A DNA stretch of 36,325 bases. It comes from an uncultured Pseudomonadota bacterium. Its GTDB lineage: Bacteria > Pseudomonadota > Gammaproteobacteria > Burkholderiales > SG8-39. Below, one piece after another: positions 27,316-36,030 of this stretch (position 1 is the first letter of the stretch; every line of letters begins with the position of its first letter). The stretch covers positions 1-36,325 of the forward strand of contig CAIXPL010000012.1 of assembly GCA_903921325.1 (NCBI GenBank), given 5' to 3'. Below the pieces are notes generated by a model. The model was not told the DNA's origin. It saw nothing but the letters and a program-made list of their open reading frames with translations, and did no database searches. Made by a program: the position numbers and the translations under genes.

Positions 27316-28533
27316 GTGGCACATCCCCTTACTCACCTCAGAAGCGCGTTGGTGGTCGATGATGACGCGTTGCAACGGACCATCTCCGCGGCGGCCTTGC
27401 GCGCCATCGGATTTGCCGAGTTGCACGAAGCGGGGGATGGCGCACAGGCGTTGCAGATTGTCGCGCAGAGCCAGCGCTCGGTTGATCTGGCCTTGTGCGA
27501 CCTCGACATGGCCGGCATGGACGGCATCCAGATGCTGTCGCGCCTCGCGCGCGAGCATCCAGGCATTGCGGTGGTCTTGCTGTCCTCGCAGGATCAGGCG
27601 CTCATCGCGGCCGTTGGCACCATGGCGGCAGCGAGCGGATTGAACATCATCGGCACGATGCAAAAGCCACTTGACCGCGAGCGCCTGCGCGGTTTTGTGG
27701 AAGCGCTCGATCGGCGCATGGAACGTCCTTTGCGCGCAACGCAACCCGGCGCCATGCCGCTTGAGGAAATTCGCCGCGGGTTGCAGGAGCACGAGTTCGA
27801 ACCGTTTTATCAACCCAAGATCAATTTGCATGACGGTCGCGTGTGGGGCGCCGAAGCACTCGCACGCTGGCGCCATCCAGAACTGGGGATATTGACGCCG
27901 GCTCGATTCATCGCCCGCGCGGAAGAGGCAGCTCTGATCGATGAATTGACCTGGCAGATGCTGGATCAATCGCTGGCCAGCCTTGCCGGTTGGCTCAAAG
28001 CCGGCCTTGATGTATCAGTATCGGCGAATCTGAATGTCAATTTTTTCCAGGATGATAGCGTGGCCGATCGGGTGCTCGCCCTTGCGCAGCATCATCAGGT
28101 CGCGCCGTCGCGCGTAACACTGGAGTTGACCGAGAGCATGGCGGCCAGCGATCTGCCTGGCATGATCGCCGGGCTGTCTCGCCTGCGCATGCGCGGATTC
28201 GGTTTGGCAATTGACGATTTCGGCACCGGTTATGCGTCTCTGCAGCAACTATCCCGTGTGCCTTTCTCGGAACTCAAAGTCGATCGATCGTTTGTGGCCG
28301 GGGCGTGCGACCAGGCACATTTGCGAGCCATTCTCGAATCGAGTATCGAGTTGGGGCAGCGCCTGGGTTTATCGACGACCGCTGAGGGCGTCGAAACCGT
28401 TGCCGAGCTCGAACTGGTGCGCTCGTTAGGCTGCCAGATTGCGCAAGGCTATTATTTCAGCGGGGCATTGAGTCAGGACGACTTCAGCCGTTGGGTGGAG
28501 CAATGGCAGCACGCACATCCTGACGCCGCCTGA
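27316..28533 (+). CDS. Response regulator with EAL cyclic-di-GMP phosphodiesterase domain
   Basis: A 405-residue two-domain protein. The receiver (about 10-128) has an acidic pocket (DDD 15-17), phosphoacceptor Asp62 in CDLDMAGMDG, Ser90 and Lys117. The EAL domain (about 148-395) keeps the catalytic set: E180 in AEALARW, Asn near 238-242, E270 in LELTES, D300 and D301 in DDFGTGYASL, K321 in LKVDRSF, E357 in AEGVE and Q377 in QGYYFS. Active hydrolysis of cyclic-di-GMP to pGpG is therefore expected, gated by phosphorylation. The start is GTG (27316) with only a weak ribosome binding site. No DNA-binding or GGDEF domain is present. It converges on pstB. Confidence 0.93.
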   Translation: MAHPLTHLRSALVVDDDALQRTISAAALRAIGFAELHEAGDGAQALQIVAQSQRSVDLALCDLDMAGMDGIQMLSRLAREHPGIAVVLLSSQDQALIAAVGTMAAASGLNIIGTMQKPLDRERLRGFVEALDRRMERPLRATQPGAMPLEEIRRGLQEHEFEPFYQPKINLHDGRVWGAEALARWRHPELGILTPARFIARAEEAALIDELTWQMLDQSLASLAGWLKAGLDVSVSANLNVNFFQDDSVADRVLALAQHHQVAPSRVTLELTESMAASDLPGMIAGLSRLRMRGFGLAIDDFGTGYASLQQLSRVPFSELKVDRSFVAGACDQAHLRAILESSIELGQRLGLSTTAEGVETVAELELVRSLGCQIAQGYYFSGALSQDDFSRWVEQWQHAHPDAA

Positions 28534-28543
28534 ACCCGCCATG

Positions 28544-28578
28544 ACCGGACGCTGGCTGAATCAGCCGAAGCGTCCGGT
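28544..28578. terminator. Long stem-loop between the REC-EAL gene and pstB
   Basis: ACCGGACGC (28544-28552) pairs perfectly with GCGTCCGGT (28570-28578). An inner repeat, GGCT/AGCC, can extend the fold. The structure starts ten bases after the REC-EAL stop and covers the pstB stop codon, so both convergent transcripts can form it. No T-run follows on either strand. It probably protects both 3' ends or separates the two operons, and is not a textbook intrinsic terminator. Confidence 0.55.
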
Positions 28579-29403
28579 AATGTAGTCCTCGGTTTCCTTG
28601 CGCGCCGGCTTCAGGAAGATCTGCGAGGTCACGCCGAATTCCATCAGCTCACCCAGATACATATAGGCGGTGAAGTCCGATACCCGGGCTGCCTGCTGCA
28701 TATTGTGGGTGACGATGGCGATGGTGAATTCATGCTTCAGTTCACTCACCAGCTCTTCGATCTTGGCCGTCGAAATCGGATCGAGTGCCGAGGTCGGCTC
28801 GTCAAGCAGCAGAACCTCGGGTTTGACTGCGATTCCACGCGCGATGCACAGGCGCTGCTGCTGACCTCCGGAGAGGCTGGCACCGTTACGTGTCAGGATG
28901 TCTTTCACTTCATTCCACAAGGCGGCCTTGCTCAGTGCCCACTCGACCCGCTCGTCCATTTCGGCGCGTGTCAAATTCTCGTGCATGCGAACGCCAAAGG
29001 CGATGTTGTCGTAGATGGACATTGGAAAGGGCGTGGGCTTCTGGAACACCATGCCGATACGGGCACGCAGGTCGAGCAGGTCGACGTGGCGGTCGAGCAA
29101 ATTACCACCATGGAACAACAACTCGCCTTCGGCCCGTTGATCCGGATACAGGTCGTACATGCGATTCAACGCTCGTAACAGCGTTGATTTGCCACAACCT
29201 GACGGGCCAATAAACGCCGTCACGCGCTTCTCCTGAATGTCCATCGAGACATTCTTGATGGCGTGAAACTTGCCGTAGTAGAAGTTGAAGTTGCGCAGGC
29301 TCAATGCAGGAGTGCCTGCCGTGCCAGCGGCGTGGGGCGGCACGGCACGTGCGGGATCAATGCCAGCGGCTACCAAGATGTTGGGGTTCATGTTCATATT
29401 CAT
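28561..29403 (-). CDS. pstB: Phosphate ABC transporter ATP-binding protein
   Basis: The ATPase of the high-affinity phosphate importer, 280 residues. Motifs: Walker [10 protein letters not shown] near residue 72, Q-loop [16 protein letters not shown] near 129-144, signature [14 protein letters not shown] near 184, Walker [14 protein letters not shown] near 205, and the H-loop in [14 protein letters not shown]. The N-terminal 35 residues are longer than in E. coli PstB and begin MNMNMNPN, giving three possible ATGs. The first (29401-29403) overlaps the pstA stop as ATGA. phoU, often the next gene, is absent; the neighbour is the convergent REC-EAL gene. Confidence 0.97.
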   Translation of the reverse strand: MNMNMNPNILVAAGIDPARAVPPHAAGTAGTPALSLRNFNFYYGKFHAIKNVSMDIQEKRVTAFIGPSGCGKSTLLRALNRMYDLYPDQRAEGELLFHGGNLLDRHVDLLDLRARIGMVFQKPTPFPMSIYDNIAFGVRMHENLTRAEMDERVEWALSKAALWNEVKDILTRNGASLSGGQQQRLCIARGIAVKPEVLLLDEPTSALDPISTAKIEELVSELKHEFTIAIVTHNMQQAARVSDFTAYMYLGELMEFGVTSQIFLKPARKETEDYITGRFG

Positions 29404-30239
29404 CGCTTGAGTTCGTCCTTGAACAGCGTACGCGCCAGTATGTTGAGAACCAGCACACCCATGGTGATCAGGAATACTCCGGCCCAGGCCAACCGCTGCC
29501 AGTCTTCATAAGGGCTCATCGCAAATTTGAAGATGGTCACCGGCAGGTTCGCCATCGGCGCGTTCAAGTCGGTGCTCCAGAACTGATTCGAAAGCGAGGT
29601 GAAGAGCAGCGGCGCAGTTTCTCCGGAAATGCGCGCCACCGCGAGCAACACGCCAGTGATCACGCCGGCACGGGCGGCACGCAATGTCACGCTGGTGATC
29701 ACTCGCCAACGCGGCGCGCCCAGAGCAATGGCCGCCTCACGCAGGCTGTTCGGCACCAGGAGCAGCATGTTTTCGGTGGTACGGATGACCACCGGTAACA
29801 TCAGCAGCGTGAGTGCGACGATGCCTGCCCAGCCGGAAAAATTGCCAACGGTGGCAACCATCACCGCGTATACAAAGAGACCAATCACAATCGAAGGTGC
29901 CGACAGCAGCATGTCATTGACAAAGCGGGTGACGTTGGCAAGCCAGCTTCTCGCGCCGTACTCGGCCAGGTAGATACCCGCCAGAATGCCGATGGGTGTA
30001 CCAAGCAGCGTGGCCACACCCACCATGAGCGCACTGCCAAATATCGCATTGGCCAAGCCCCCTTGACTGCCAGGGGCCGGGGTCATCTGCGTGAACAAGG
30101 CCCAGCCCAGTTCACCCACGCCCAACGAGATCACGTTCCAGAGTATGGACAGCAACCAGGCGAGGCCAAAGGCCATGGCGGCAACGGAGGCACCAATTGC
30201 AAGCCGATTGACCAGCTTGCGCCAAGCGCGCCGATTCAT
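29400..30239 (-). CDS. pstA: Phosphate ABC transporter permease PstA
   Basis: One of the two inner-membrane subunits of the phosphate importer, 279 residues with about six hydrophobic segments. Family motifs are [37 protein letters not shown] near residues 57-93 and the ATPase-contacting loop [22 protein letters not shown] near 161-182. The start codon overlaps the pstC stop as ATGA and its own stop overlaps the pstB start, so the three are tightly coupled. Confidence 0.96.
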   Translation of the reverse strand: MNRRAWRKLVNRLAIGASVAAMAFGLAWLLSILWNVISLGVGELGWALFTQMTPAPGSQGGLANAIFGSALMVGVATLLGTPIGILAGIYLAEYGARSWLANVTRFVNDMLLSAPSIVIGLFVYAVMVATVGNFSGWAGIVALTLLMLPVVIRTTENMLLLVPNSLREAAIALGAPRWRVITSVTLRAARAGVITGVLLAVARISGETAPLLFTSLSNQFWSTDLNAPMANLPVTIFKFAMSPYEDWQRLAWAGVFLITMGVLVLNILARTLFKDELKR

Positions 30240-31210
30240 GATTTCGATCCTTCTGCGCGAGCCATGCGTGAGAGCATCAGTTTTGACGCTGCCAGTACCA
30301 TCAGGGTGATGATGAACAGTATCAATCCGAGTTCGATCAATGCCGCCGTATGCAGTCCAGGCGATGCTTCCGAGAACTCATTGGCCAGCGCCGAGGTAAT
30401 GCTGTTGCCGGATTGGTAAAGCGAGAAGCTTTGCAGCAGATTGGTATTGCCAATCACAAAAGTGACCGCCATGGTCTCGCCCAGTGCTCGGCCAAGGCCG
30501 AGCATGATACCACCGATAGTGCCCGCCCGAGTGTAGGGCAGCACGACCTTTGACATCACTTCCCAGGTTGTTGCGCCCAAGCCATACGCAGATTCCTTGA
30601 GCATCGGCGGGGTCAGTTCAAACACATCCCGCATCACCGAGGCGATGAACGGAATGATCATGATGGCCAGAATGACGCCGGCACACAGCAGGCCGATGCC
30701 GATCGGCGGACCGGAGAACAGGATGCCGATTCCGGGGACGTGCCCAAGCGTCGCAGTGAGCCAGGGTTGCACGTACTGGCCAAAGATGGGGGCAAATACC
30801 AGTAAACCCCACATGCCGTAGACAATGCTCGGGATTGCGGCAAGCAGTTCAATCGCGGTGCCAAGCGGACGCTTGAGCCAGCGCGGCGACAACTCCGTCA
30901 GAAACAGGGCGATCCCGAAACTGACAGGTACGGCAATGATCAGTGCAATCACCGAAGTGACGATCGTGCCATAGGCAGGAACCAGCGCGCCGAAGCGTTC
31001 TTTCGGCGGATTCCATTCACTTGACGTAAGAAACCCGAACCCGAACCGCTCTATGGACGGCCAGGCCGAGATCACCAGTGAAACGATGATTCCAGCCATC
31101 ACCAACAGTACGAACACCGCAAAAAACCAGGTGGTCCACTTGAAGATCAGGTCCTGCAGTCCCTGCCGGTTAGGGCCAGGGACTGACGCGCTCGTCGGAC
31201 TCGCTGCCAT
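30236..31210 (-). CDS. pstC: Phosphate ABC transporter permease PstC
   Basis: The partner permease of PstA, 324 residues. Visible features are an N-terminal membrane segment near 29-52, [26 protein letters not shown] near 56-83, and the ATPase-facing loop [21 protein letters not shown] near 204-224. A C-terminal hydrophobic helix is followed by a short basic tail. The ATG (31208-31210) has AAGGA seven bases upstream. It follows pstS by 54 bases that contain a small hairpin. Confidence 0.96.
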   Translation of the reverse strand: MAASPTSASVPGPNRQGLQDLIFKWTTWFFAVFVLLVMAGIIVSLVISAWPSIERFGFGFLTSSEWNPPKERFGALVPAYGTIVTSVIALIIAVPVSFGIALFLTELSPRWLKRPLGTAIELLAAIPSIVYGMWGLLVFAPIFGQYVQPWLTATLGHVPGIGILFSGPPIGIGLLCAGVILAIMIIPFIASVMRDVFELTPPMLKESAYGLGATTWEVMSKVVLPYTRAGTIGGIMLGLGRALGETMAVTFVIGNTNLLQSFSLYQSGNSITSALANEFSEASPGLHTAALIELGLILFIITLMVLAASKLMLSRMARAEGSKS

Positions 31211-31238
31211 CGGTGTTCCTTTTCTATGCGCCGCACAA

Positions 31239-31258
31239 GCCCGAGCCGTGGCGCGGGC
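31239..31258 (-). promoter_or_regulatory. Short GC-rich hairpin between pstS and pstC
   Basis: GCCCG (31239-31243) pairs with CGGGC (31254-31258). An inner GC/GC continuation after one A-G mismatch leaves a four-base loop. There is no T-run. Such a structure just after a binding-protein gene often stabilises its message, so more PstS than permease would be made; this role is inferred. Confidence 0.4.
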
Positions 31259-31264
31259 CGGCTA

Positions 31265-32329
31265 TCAGTTGCCGGTATAGACCGGTTTGCCGTTCGCGTC
31301 CTTGATGTCGCTCCATGACTTGTGAATCAGGCTGATCAAAGAGTCTGGCAGCGGCACATAGTCAAGCTGGGTTGCCATTGCGGCACCATTTTCGTAGGAC
31401 CAGCTGAAAAACTTCAGCACATCCGCCGCGCGCTCAGGTTTGGCCTGCACCTTGTGCATCAGGATGAACGTGGCGCCGGAGATCGGCCAGGTCGCCTTAC
31501 CCGGTTTGTCGGTCAGGATTTCAGCGAAGGCGCTTTTTGTCCAATCGGCGCCGGCAGCGGCTGACTTGAACGCTTCTTCGGTCGGATTCACCCACTGGCC
31601 GTCGCGGTTCTGCATGGTCATGTAGGCCATTTTGTTTTGCTTGGCGTAGGCGAATTCGACATAGCCAATCGAGGCCGGGATGCGCGTGACGAACGCAGCC
31701 ACGCCTTCATTGCCCTTGCCACCCAGGCCCACTGGCCACTGCACTGCCGTGCCTTCACCGACTTTTTGCTTCCATTCGGCGCTAGTCTTGGACAAATAGT
31801 TGGTAAAAATGAATGTGGTACCCGAACCATCCGCGCGCCGCACCACGGCAATGTCCTGGTTGGGCAGCGTTACTTTGGGGTTGAGGTCGGCAATTTCCTT
31901 GTCATTCCACTTGACTACCTTGCCCATATAGACGTCAGCAAGGATGGGACCGGTGATCTTGAGGTCACCCGCCCCGACACCCGGCAGATTGACCACGGGA
32001 ACCACACCGCCGATCACGGTCGGAAACTGCATCAAACCGCCTTTTTCCAGATCCTCCGGGCTCAACGGCATATCCGAGGCACCAAAGTCGACTGTCTTGG
32101 CGGTAATTTGTTTGATCCCACCGCCGGAACCGATCGACTGATAGTTCATTTTGTTACCGGTCTTGGTGGCATAGCCTTCCGCCCAGCGGGCATACACCGG
32201 AGCGGGGAAGGTAGCGCCAGCGCCGGTGATGTCGGCTGCCTGAACGCTGCCAATACCAAAGGCGCTCGAGGCGGTGATCAAAGCCAGCGCGCGGACAGCG
32301 GCCTGGCGAACAATACGGGAAGGTGTCAT
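31265..32329 (-). CDS. pstS: Phosphate-binding periplasmic protein PstS
   Basis: The periplasmic receptor of the high-affinity phosphate importer, 354 residues. The signal peptide ends SVQA before ADITGAGATFPAPVYARWAE. Phosphate-contact motifs are GSGGGIKQITAKTVDFGASD near residues 67-86 and VVRRADGSGTTFIFTNYLS near 162-180. The ATG is preceded by CAGGAG at a good distance. It is the first gene of pstSCAB and is controlled by a PhoB box and -10 element about 35-70 bases upstream. Confidence 0.97.
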   Translation of the reverse strand: MTPSRIVRQAAVRALALITASSAFGIGSVQAADITGAGATFPAPVYARWAEGYATKTGNKMNYQSIGSGGGIKQITAKTVDFGASDMPLSPEDLEKGGLMQFPTVIGGVVPVVNLPGVGAGDLKITGPILADVYMGKVVKWNDKEIADLNPKVTLPNQDIAVVRRADGSGTTFIFTNYLSKTSAEWKQKVGEGTAVQWPVGLGGKGNEGVAAFVTRIPASIGYVEFAYAKQNKMAYMTMQNRDGQWVNPTEEAFKSAAAGADWTKSAFAEILTDKPGKATWPISGATFILMHKVQAKPERAADVLKFFSWSYENGAAMATQLDYVPLPDSLISLIHKSWSDIKDANGKPVYTGN

Positions 32330-32365
32330 GGCGACTCCTGTTTGGGATTCTGGTTCGAGGGGCGC

Positions 32366-32400
32366 ATTATCCGATCTGGATCATTACAGGATCGTGACAA
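32366..32400 (-). promoter_or_regulatory. PhoB box and -10 element of the pst operon
   Basis: The minus strand at 32383-32400 reads TTGTCACGATCCTGTAAT. This is two seven-base PhoB half-sites (TTGTCAC and CTGTAAT) with a four-base gap, close to the consensus CTGTCAT repeat at 11-base spacing. A -10 box, GATAAT, lies at 32366-32371, 11 bases downstream of the box, the spacing of PhoB-activated promoters. Transcription would begin near 32359, leaving a leader of about 30 bases. The remaining bases up to the kinase gene (32401-32589) show nothing else I can assign. Confidence 0.82.
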
Positions 32401-32589
32401 TCGATCAGGTACACCCGTCAATTTCGTCGGGAGTTTTTGTGCATCCGGGCTGCGCTGGCGAGTGCCGACGCGGACACTTCTTGTGACCGGCAGGGAACGG
32501 ACTTGATCGATTGGCACCCGCGAAGCGACCGGATTCCAGTAGGATGATCAAATCGCCCGTTCTGGCCTTTACCTCTACCGATTTTCATA

Positions 32590-34515
32590 ATGGACGAACC
32601 GTTTCCCAAGACTGAAGTCGCCGTGCCCGCCTCTGACGGACATTCGTCCGGGGGTGGTAATGCGCTGCCTGTGGGTACGCGGCTGCGCGAATTCGAGATC
32701 ATCAAGGTGCTCGGCGAGGGCGGCTTCGGGATCGTTTACCTGGCCAATGACCACACCCTGGGGCGCCAGGTTGCGCTCAAGGAATTCATGCCTTCCTCGA
32801 TCGCCGTGCGCGGCGCCGGCCTCTCGGTCACGGTGCGCGGCGGCGATGCCGACACGTTCCAGCTCGGTCTGCGCAGTTTCATCAATGAAGCGAAGCTGCT
32901 GGCGCAGTTTGATCACCGATCGGTCGTCCGGGTCTACCAGTTCTGGGAAGACAACGGCACCGCCTACATCGTCATGCCGTTTTATTCCGGCACGCTGCTG
33001 TCGGACTGGATTGCGGCGAAATCCCGCGGCGAGCCGCTGCTTTGCGATGATGAGCTTTGGTTGCAAAACAAACTCATGGCGCCGCTGTTTGATGCCCTTG
33101 AGACGTTGCACGCCGTGCAGTGTTACCACCGGGACATCGCACCGGACAATATTTTGATGCTGGCCGAAGACAATCGGCCGATGTTGCTGGATTTTGGCGC
33201 CGCGCGCCATGTGATCGGGGGCGCAACCAGCGTGTTGACTGCCTTCGTAAAGCCCGGCTACGCGCCGATTGAACAGTACGGTGAGATGGGCGAATCGGGG
33301 CGGCAGGGGCCGTGGACCGATATTTACGCCTTGGCAGCGGTGCTTTATCACTTGATTGCCGGTGAGCCTCCGCCCGCCTCGCCGATGCGTATGCTGCGCG
33401 ATCCGCTCAAGCCGTTGGCTCAGCGCGCGAAGGGCCGCTACACCGACATGCTGCTATCGGGCATTGATGCCGGGTTGTCGTTACGACCCGAGCATAGGCC
33501 GCAAAGCATCGGGATCTGGCGGTTGCTTGTAGGTGAATTGAAAATGCCGGGAGGGCGTGGCGGCACTGCGAAGGCTGCCCCCGCGCGGCTTGAACTCGCT
33601 TTGCTGGATTCTCCGTCTCCAACTAAAGAGGCGCCTAAAGCGCCCGTTCGGCTTGACCCAGTGGCGACGCCTGGCGCCAAAATCGAATTGTCTCCGGGAA
33701 GTCCGGCGATCGGGGCAAGACAGCTGAATCTGACGCCTGAGGCATTGGAGCCGACTGTCGAAAAGAGGCCACCTCAGCGGCCGATTGCTCCTGACTCTCC
33801 GGGCCTGATTCCGAAAACTGCGGTCGGGCGCGACGGCGGCGGCGCGCTGTTCGGGAAGGAAGTCGCCAAACCGCCAGCGCGAGCCAGCCGTTATGACGGG
33901 TTGGTTCAGTCTAGTGGTCCGGAGTCTATTTCCGCGATGGGTCGCGCTGGCGCCGCCAACTACGGTGCCACGCCCTCGGTTGTGCCCCCCGAGGCGCGCG
34001 GATTGGCGTCGTTTGGTGCGCTGCTGCCGGCGGGCCCCGATTCAGTGGCTGGCATTGCAGAGCCGAGCGCTACGCTGGCGCGGTCGAAATCTCGCGAGTC
34101 GCGTTCACGCGCCCGTGTTCACGCTTCGCGCATGGGTATTTCATTCCGCTGGCGGGACCCGACTGCCGAGGGTGGCATTTTTGGCAACCTGTTGCGGCGC
34201 AAGAAGCTTCTGATTGGCTGCGCATTAGCTGTCGCTTTTCTGCTTGGTGGTGGCCTCTTCTGGAGCATGGCACCGGGCGGTATTTTCGGACCCAAACCAG
34301 TGCCGGTTCCGGGGGCGCTAGAAGTGCAACCGCAAACGACTCCAATCGAACCGACAGCGACACCCGGCGTCGAATCCGCAGCCCCTGGGGATACGCCGGC
34401 TTCATCGAGCACCGATCCGGCGATTCGTTGCGATGACATTTTGCGTCGCGCAGCGGCCGGTCAGACGGTGACTGAAAAGGAACTCGATTTCATCGAATCT
34501 CAGTGCAAGCAATGA
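32590..34515 (+). CDS. Membrane-anchored serine/threonine protein kinase
   Basis: A 641-residue Hanks-type kinase. The kinase domain (about 35-315) has GEGGFGIVYLA (42-52), Lys64, Glu100, HRDIAPDN (180-187) and DFG (201-203). The catalytic loop has Ala184 where most Ser/Thr kinases have Lys, a variant seen in other bacterial kinases. A Pro/Ala/Ser-rich linker (about 325-535) leads to one membrane segment (about 539-559) and an 82-residue tail, probably periplasmic, with two Cys (614 and 639). The ATG lacks a visible ribosome binding site. The stop overlaps the next start in ATGA, so its partner or target may be the membrane protein that follows. No phosphatase or FHA gene is nearby. Confidence 0.9.
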   Translation: MDEPFPKTEVAVPASDGHSSGGGNALPVGTRLREFEIIKVLGEGGFGIVYLANDHTLGRQVALKEFMPSSIAVRGAGLSVTVRGGDADTFQLGLRSFINEAKLLAQFDHRSVVRVYQFWEDNGTAYIVMPFYSGTLLSDWIAAKSRGEPLLCDDELWLQNKLMAPLFDALETLHAVQCYHRDIAPDNILMLAEDNRPMLLDFGAARHVIGGATSVLTAFVKPGYAPIEQYGEMGESGRQGPWTDIYALAAVLYHLIAGEPPPASPMRMLRDPLKPLAQRAKGRYTDMLLSGIDAGLSLRPEHRPQSIGIWRLLVGELKMPGGRGGTAKAAPARLELALLDSPSPTKEAPKAPVRLDPVATPGAKIELSPGSPAIGARQLNLTPEALEPTVEKRPPQRPIAPDSPGLIPKTAVGRDGGGALFGKEVAKPPARASRYDGLVQSSGPESISAMGRAGAANYGATPSVVPPEARGLASFGALLPAGPDSVAGIAEPSATLARSKSRESRSRARVHASRMGISFRWRDPTAEGGIFGNLLRRKKLLIGCALAVAFLLGGGLFWSMAPGGIFGPKPVPVPGALEVQPQTTPIEPTATPGVESAAPGDTPASSSTDPAIRCDDILRRAAAGQTVTEKELDFIESQCKQ

Positions 34516-35573
34516 GTGAGCGGCAACGCACTCGCGATCTGGCGCAGGTGGTCCTGGCTGCGACCTGTCTCGGTGGATTGACCGTTGGATCATTTTGGGT
34601 TCTCCGGCCATTTCTCGCGGGATTGACCTGGGCAGTGTTGGTCGTCGTGTCGACCTGGGGATTCTTATTGCAGGTGCAACGTCGCTGCGGGGGCAGGCGC
34701 TGGCTTGCAACGGTCGTAATGACCTTGCTGTTGCTTCTGCTGTTTGTGCTGCCATTACTGCTGGCGATCTCTGTCATGGTGCATAACGCGCCTGCAATAT
34801 TGGGTTTTGTCCGCGGTTTGGCAGACTTTCACCTGCCGGGGCCTCCCGAATGGCTGCATTCGATTCCGATGATTGGCGGTCCGCTGGAAGAATTCTGGCT
34901 GAATGGCGCCGCCTTAGGGGCAAGTGAACTCGCGACCCAGCTCGGACCGTTCACCGGTGAAGCAACCCGCTGGCTCTTGCTGCAGTTGGGGGGGCTGGGT
35001 CATGTCATGGTGCAGGGATTGGTCACCGTGGTGGTTTCGGCCATGCTGTATCTGCACGGCGAATATTGTGGACACTTGGCCCTTGCCTGTGGCGCGCGTC
35101 TGGCCGGCGCGCAAGGACGCTCTGCAGTCATGCTCGCCGCGGGGGCGACTCGTGGCGTTGCCATCGGCATCGGGGTGACAGCATTGGCGCAGGCCGCGCT
35201 CGGCGGCATCGGCCTGGCTATTTGTCAGGTACCTTTTGCCGGACTGCTCACTGCGGTCATGCTGCTTCTGTGCATTGCCCAGCTCGGGCCCTTGCTGGTC
35301 CTGGTCGGTGCCGCCGGGTGGCTTTATTGGCACGGCAGTGTCGGTTGGGCGCTGTTTCTTTTAGTCTGGTCTCTCATCCCAGTGGTGATGGACAATGTGT
35401 TGCGGCCCATCTTGATTCAACGTGGCGCGGATTTGCCCCTGGTGCTAATTTTTGCCGGAGTGATCGGCGGTTTACTCAGCTTTGGTTTGGTCGGACTCTT
35501 TCTCGGGCCGGTCATTCTAGCGGTGACCTACACATTGCTTCTGAGCTGGGTGAACGAATCCCCGACGTCGTAA
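34512..35573 (+). CDS. AI-2E/PerM-family membrane protein (YdiK-like)
   Basis: A 353-residue inner-membrane protein with about eight hydrophobic segments, a large polar loop near 100-150 and the C-terminal family signature VMDNVLRPILIQRGADLPLVLIF near 294-316. The family includes the E. coli TqsA autoinducer-2 exporter and many uncharacterised transporters, and the substrate here is unknown. The ATG (34512-34514) overlaps the kinase stop; a GTG three codons upstream is an alternative. The coupling suggests regulation by, or a shared process with, the kinase. It converges on the rRNA operon. Confidence 0.9.
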   Translation: MSERQRTRDLAQVVLAATCLGGLTVGSFWVLRPFLAGLTWAVLVVVSTWGFLLQVQRRCGGRRWLATVVMTLLLLLLFVLPLLLAISVMVHNAPAILGFVRGLADFHLPGPPEWLHSIPMIGGPLEEFWLNGAALGASELATQLGPFTGEATRWLLLQLGGLGHVMVQGLVTVVVSAMLYLHGEYCGHLALACGARLAGAQGRSAVMLAAGATRGVAIGIGVTALAQAALGGIGLAICQVPFAGLLTAVMLLLCIAQLGPLLVLVGAAGWLYWHGSVGWALFLLVWSLIPVVMDNVLRPILIQRGADLPLVLIFAGVIGGLLSFGLVGLFLGPVILAVTYTLLLSWVNESPTS

Positions 35574-35638
35574 AACGACCGGATTAGCCCGCGGCGGTAC
35601 GCCCGTAAAACGAACCGATCAGCACACGAGAGTACGCC
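35569..35638. repeat. Two-copy 35-base imperfect tandem repeat
   Basis: Two adjacent 35-base units, 35569-35603 and 35604-35638, match at 27 of 35 positions. Both begin CGTAAAACGA and both end GTACGCC. The first unit begins in the last codons of the AI-2E gene. No function is evident. Confidence 0.6.
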
Positions 35639-35655
35639 CGTGCCGGGCGCACACG

Positions 35656-35692
35656 AAAAAAAACCCCGGACAGTTTCCTATCCGGGGTTTTT
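35656..35692 (-). terminator. Intrinsic terminator of the rRNA operon (bidirectional)
   Basis: AAACCCCGGA (35661-35670) and TCCGGGGTTT (35681-35690) form a perfect ten-base-pair stem with a ten-base loop. On the minus strand eight T residues follow, ending the rRNA transcript just after 5S. On the plus strand five T residues follow, so it can also stop the kinase/AI-2E transcript. Confidence 0.92.
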
Positions 35693-35702
35693 GTACAAGC
35701 TA

Positions 35703-35819
35703 GCCTGGCAGTGACCTACTTTCGCACGGGCTACACCGCACTATCATCGGCGCTGCGCCGTTTCACGGTCCTGTTCGGGATGGGAAGGTGTGGTTCCAGC
35801 GCGCTATTGCCACCAGGCA
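35703..35819 (-). rRNA. rrf: 5S ribosomal RNA
   Basis: The minus strand starts TGCCTGGTGGCAATAGCGCG and ends GTAGGTCACTGCCAGGC, with complementary ends forming the terminal helix. The conserved internal block CCATCCCGAACAGGACCGTG is present. The length, about 117 bases, is normal. The ends are estimated by similarity and may be off by one or two bases. It lies between the 23S gene and a strong terminator. Confidence 0.95.
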
Positions 35820-36030
35820 ATTCGTCAGACACAGATGCTTTGCAGCATCTTGCGTCGTTTTCTTGATGCACAACGCCTTGCGGCACTGTGCTATGGACGA
35901 TCAGTCGGTCTGCATGCAGACCCCAATGATCGACCACTGGGAAGAAGTTGGGCGGTAATGACTACCACAATACATTTACTTCATCGAGTCGCCACAGCGC
36001 CGGTTGGCTATTTGCCAACACCGATCGCTA
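35820..36030 (-). other. 23S-5S internal transcribed spacer
   Basis: About 211 bases between 5S and the 3' end of 23S. No tRNA or protein gene is seen. The region would contain RNase processing stems, but I did not resolve one confidently. Confidence 0.7.
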
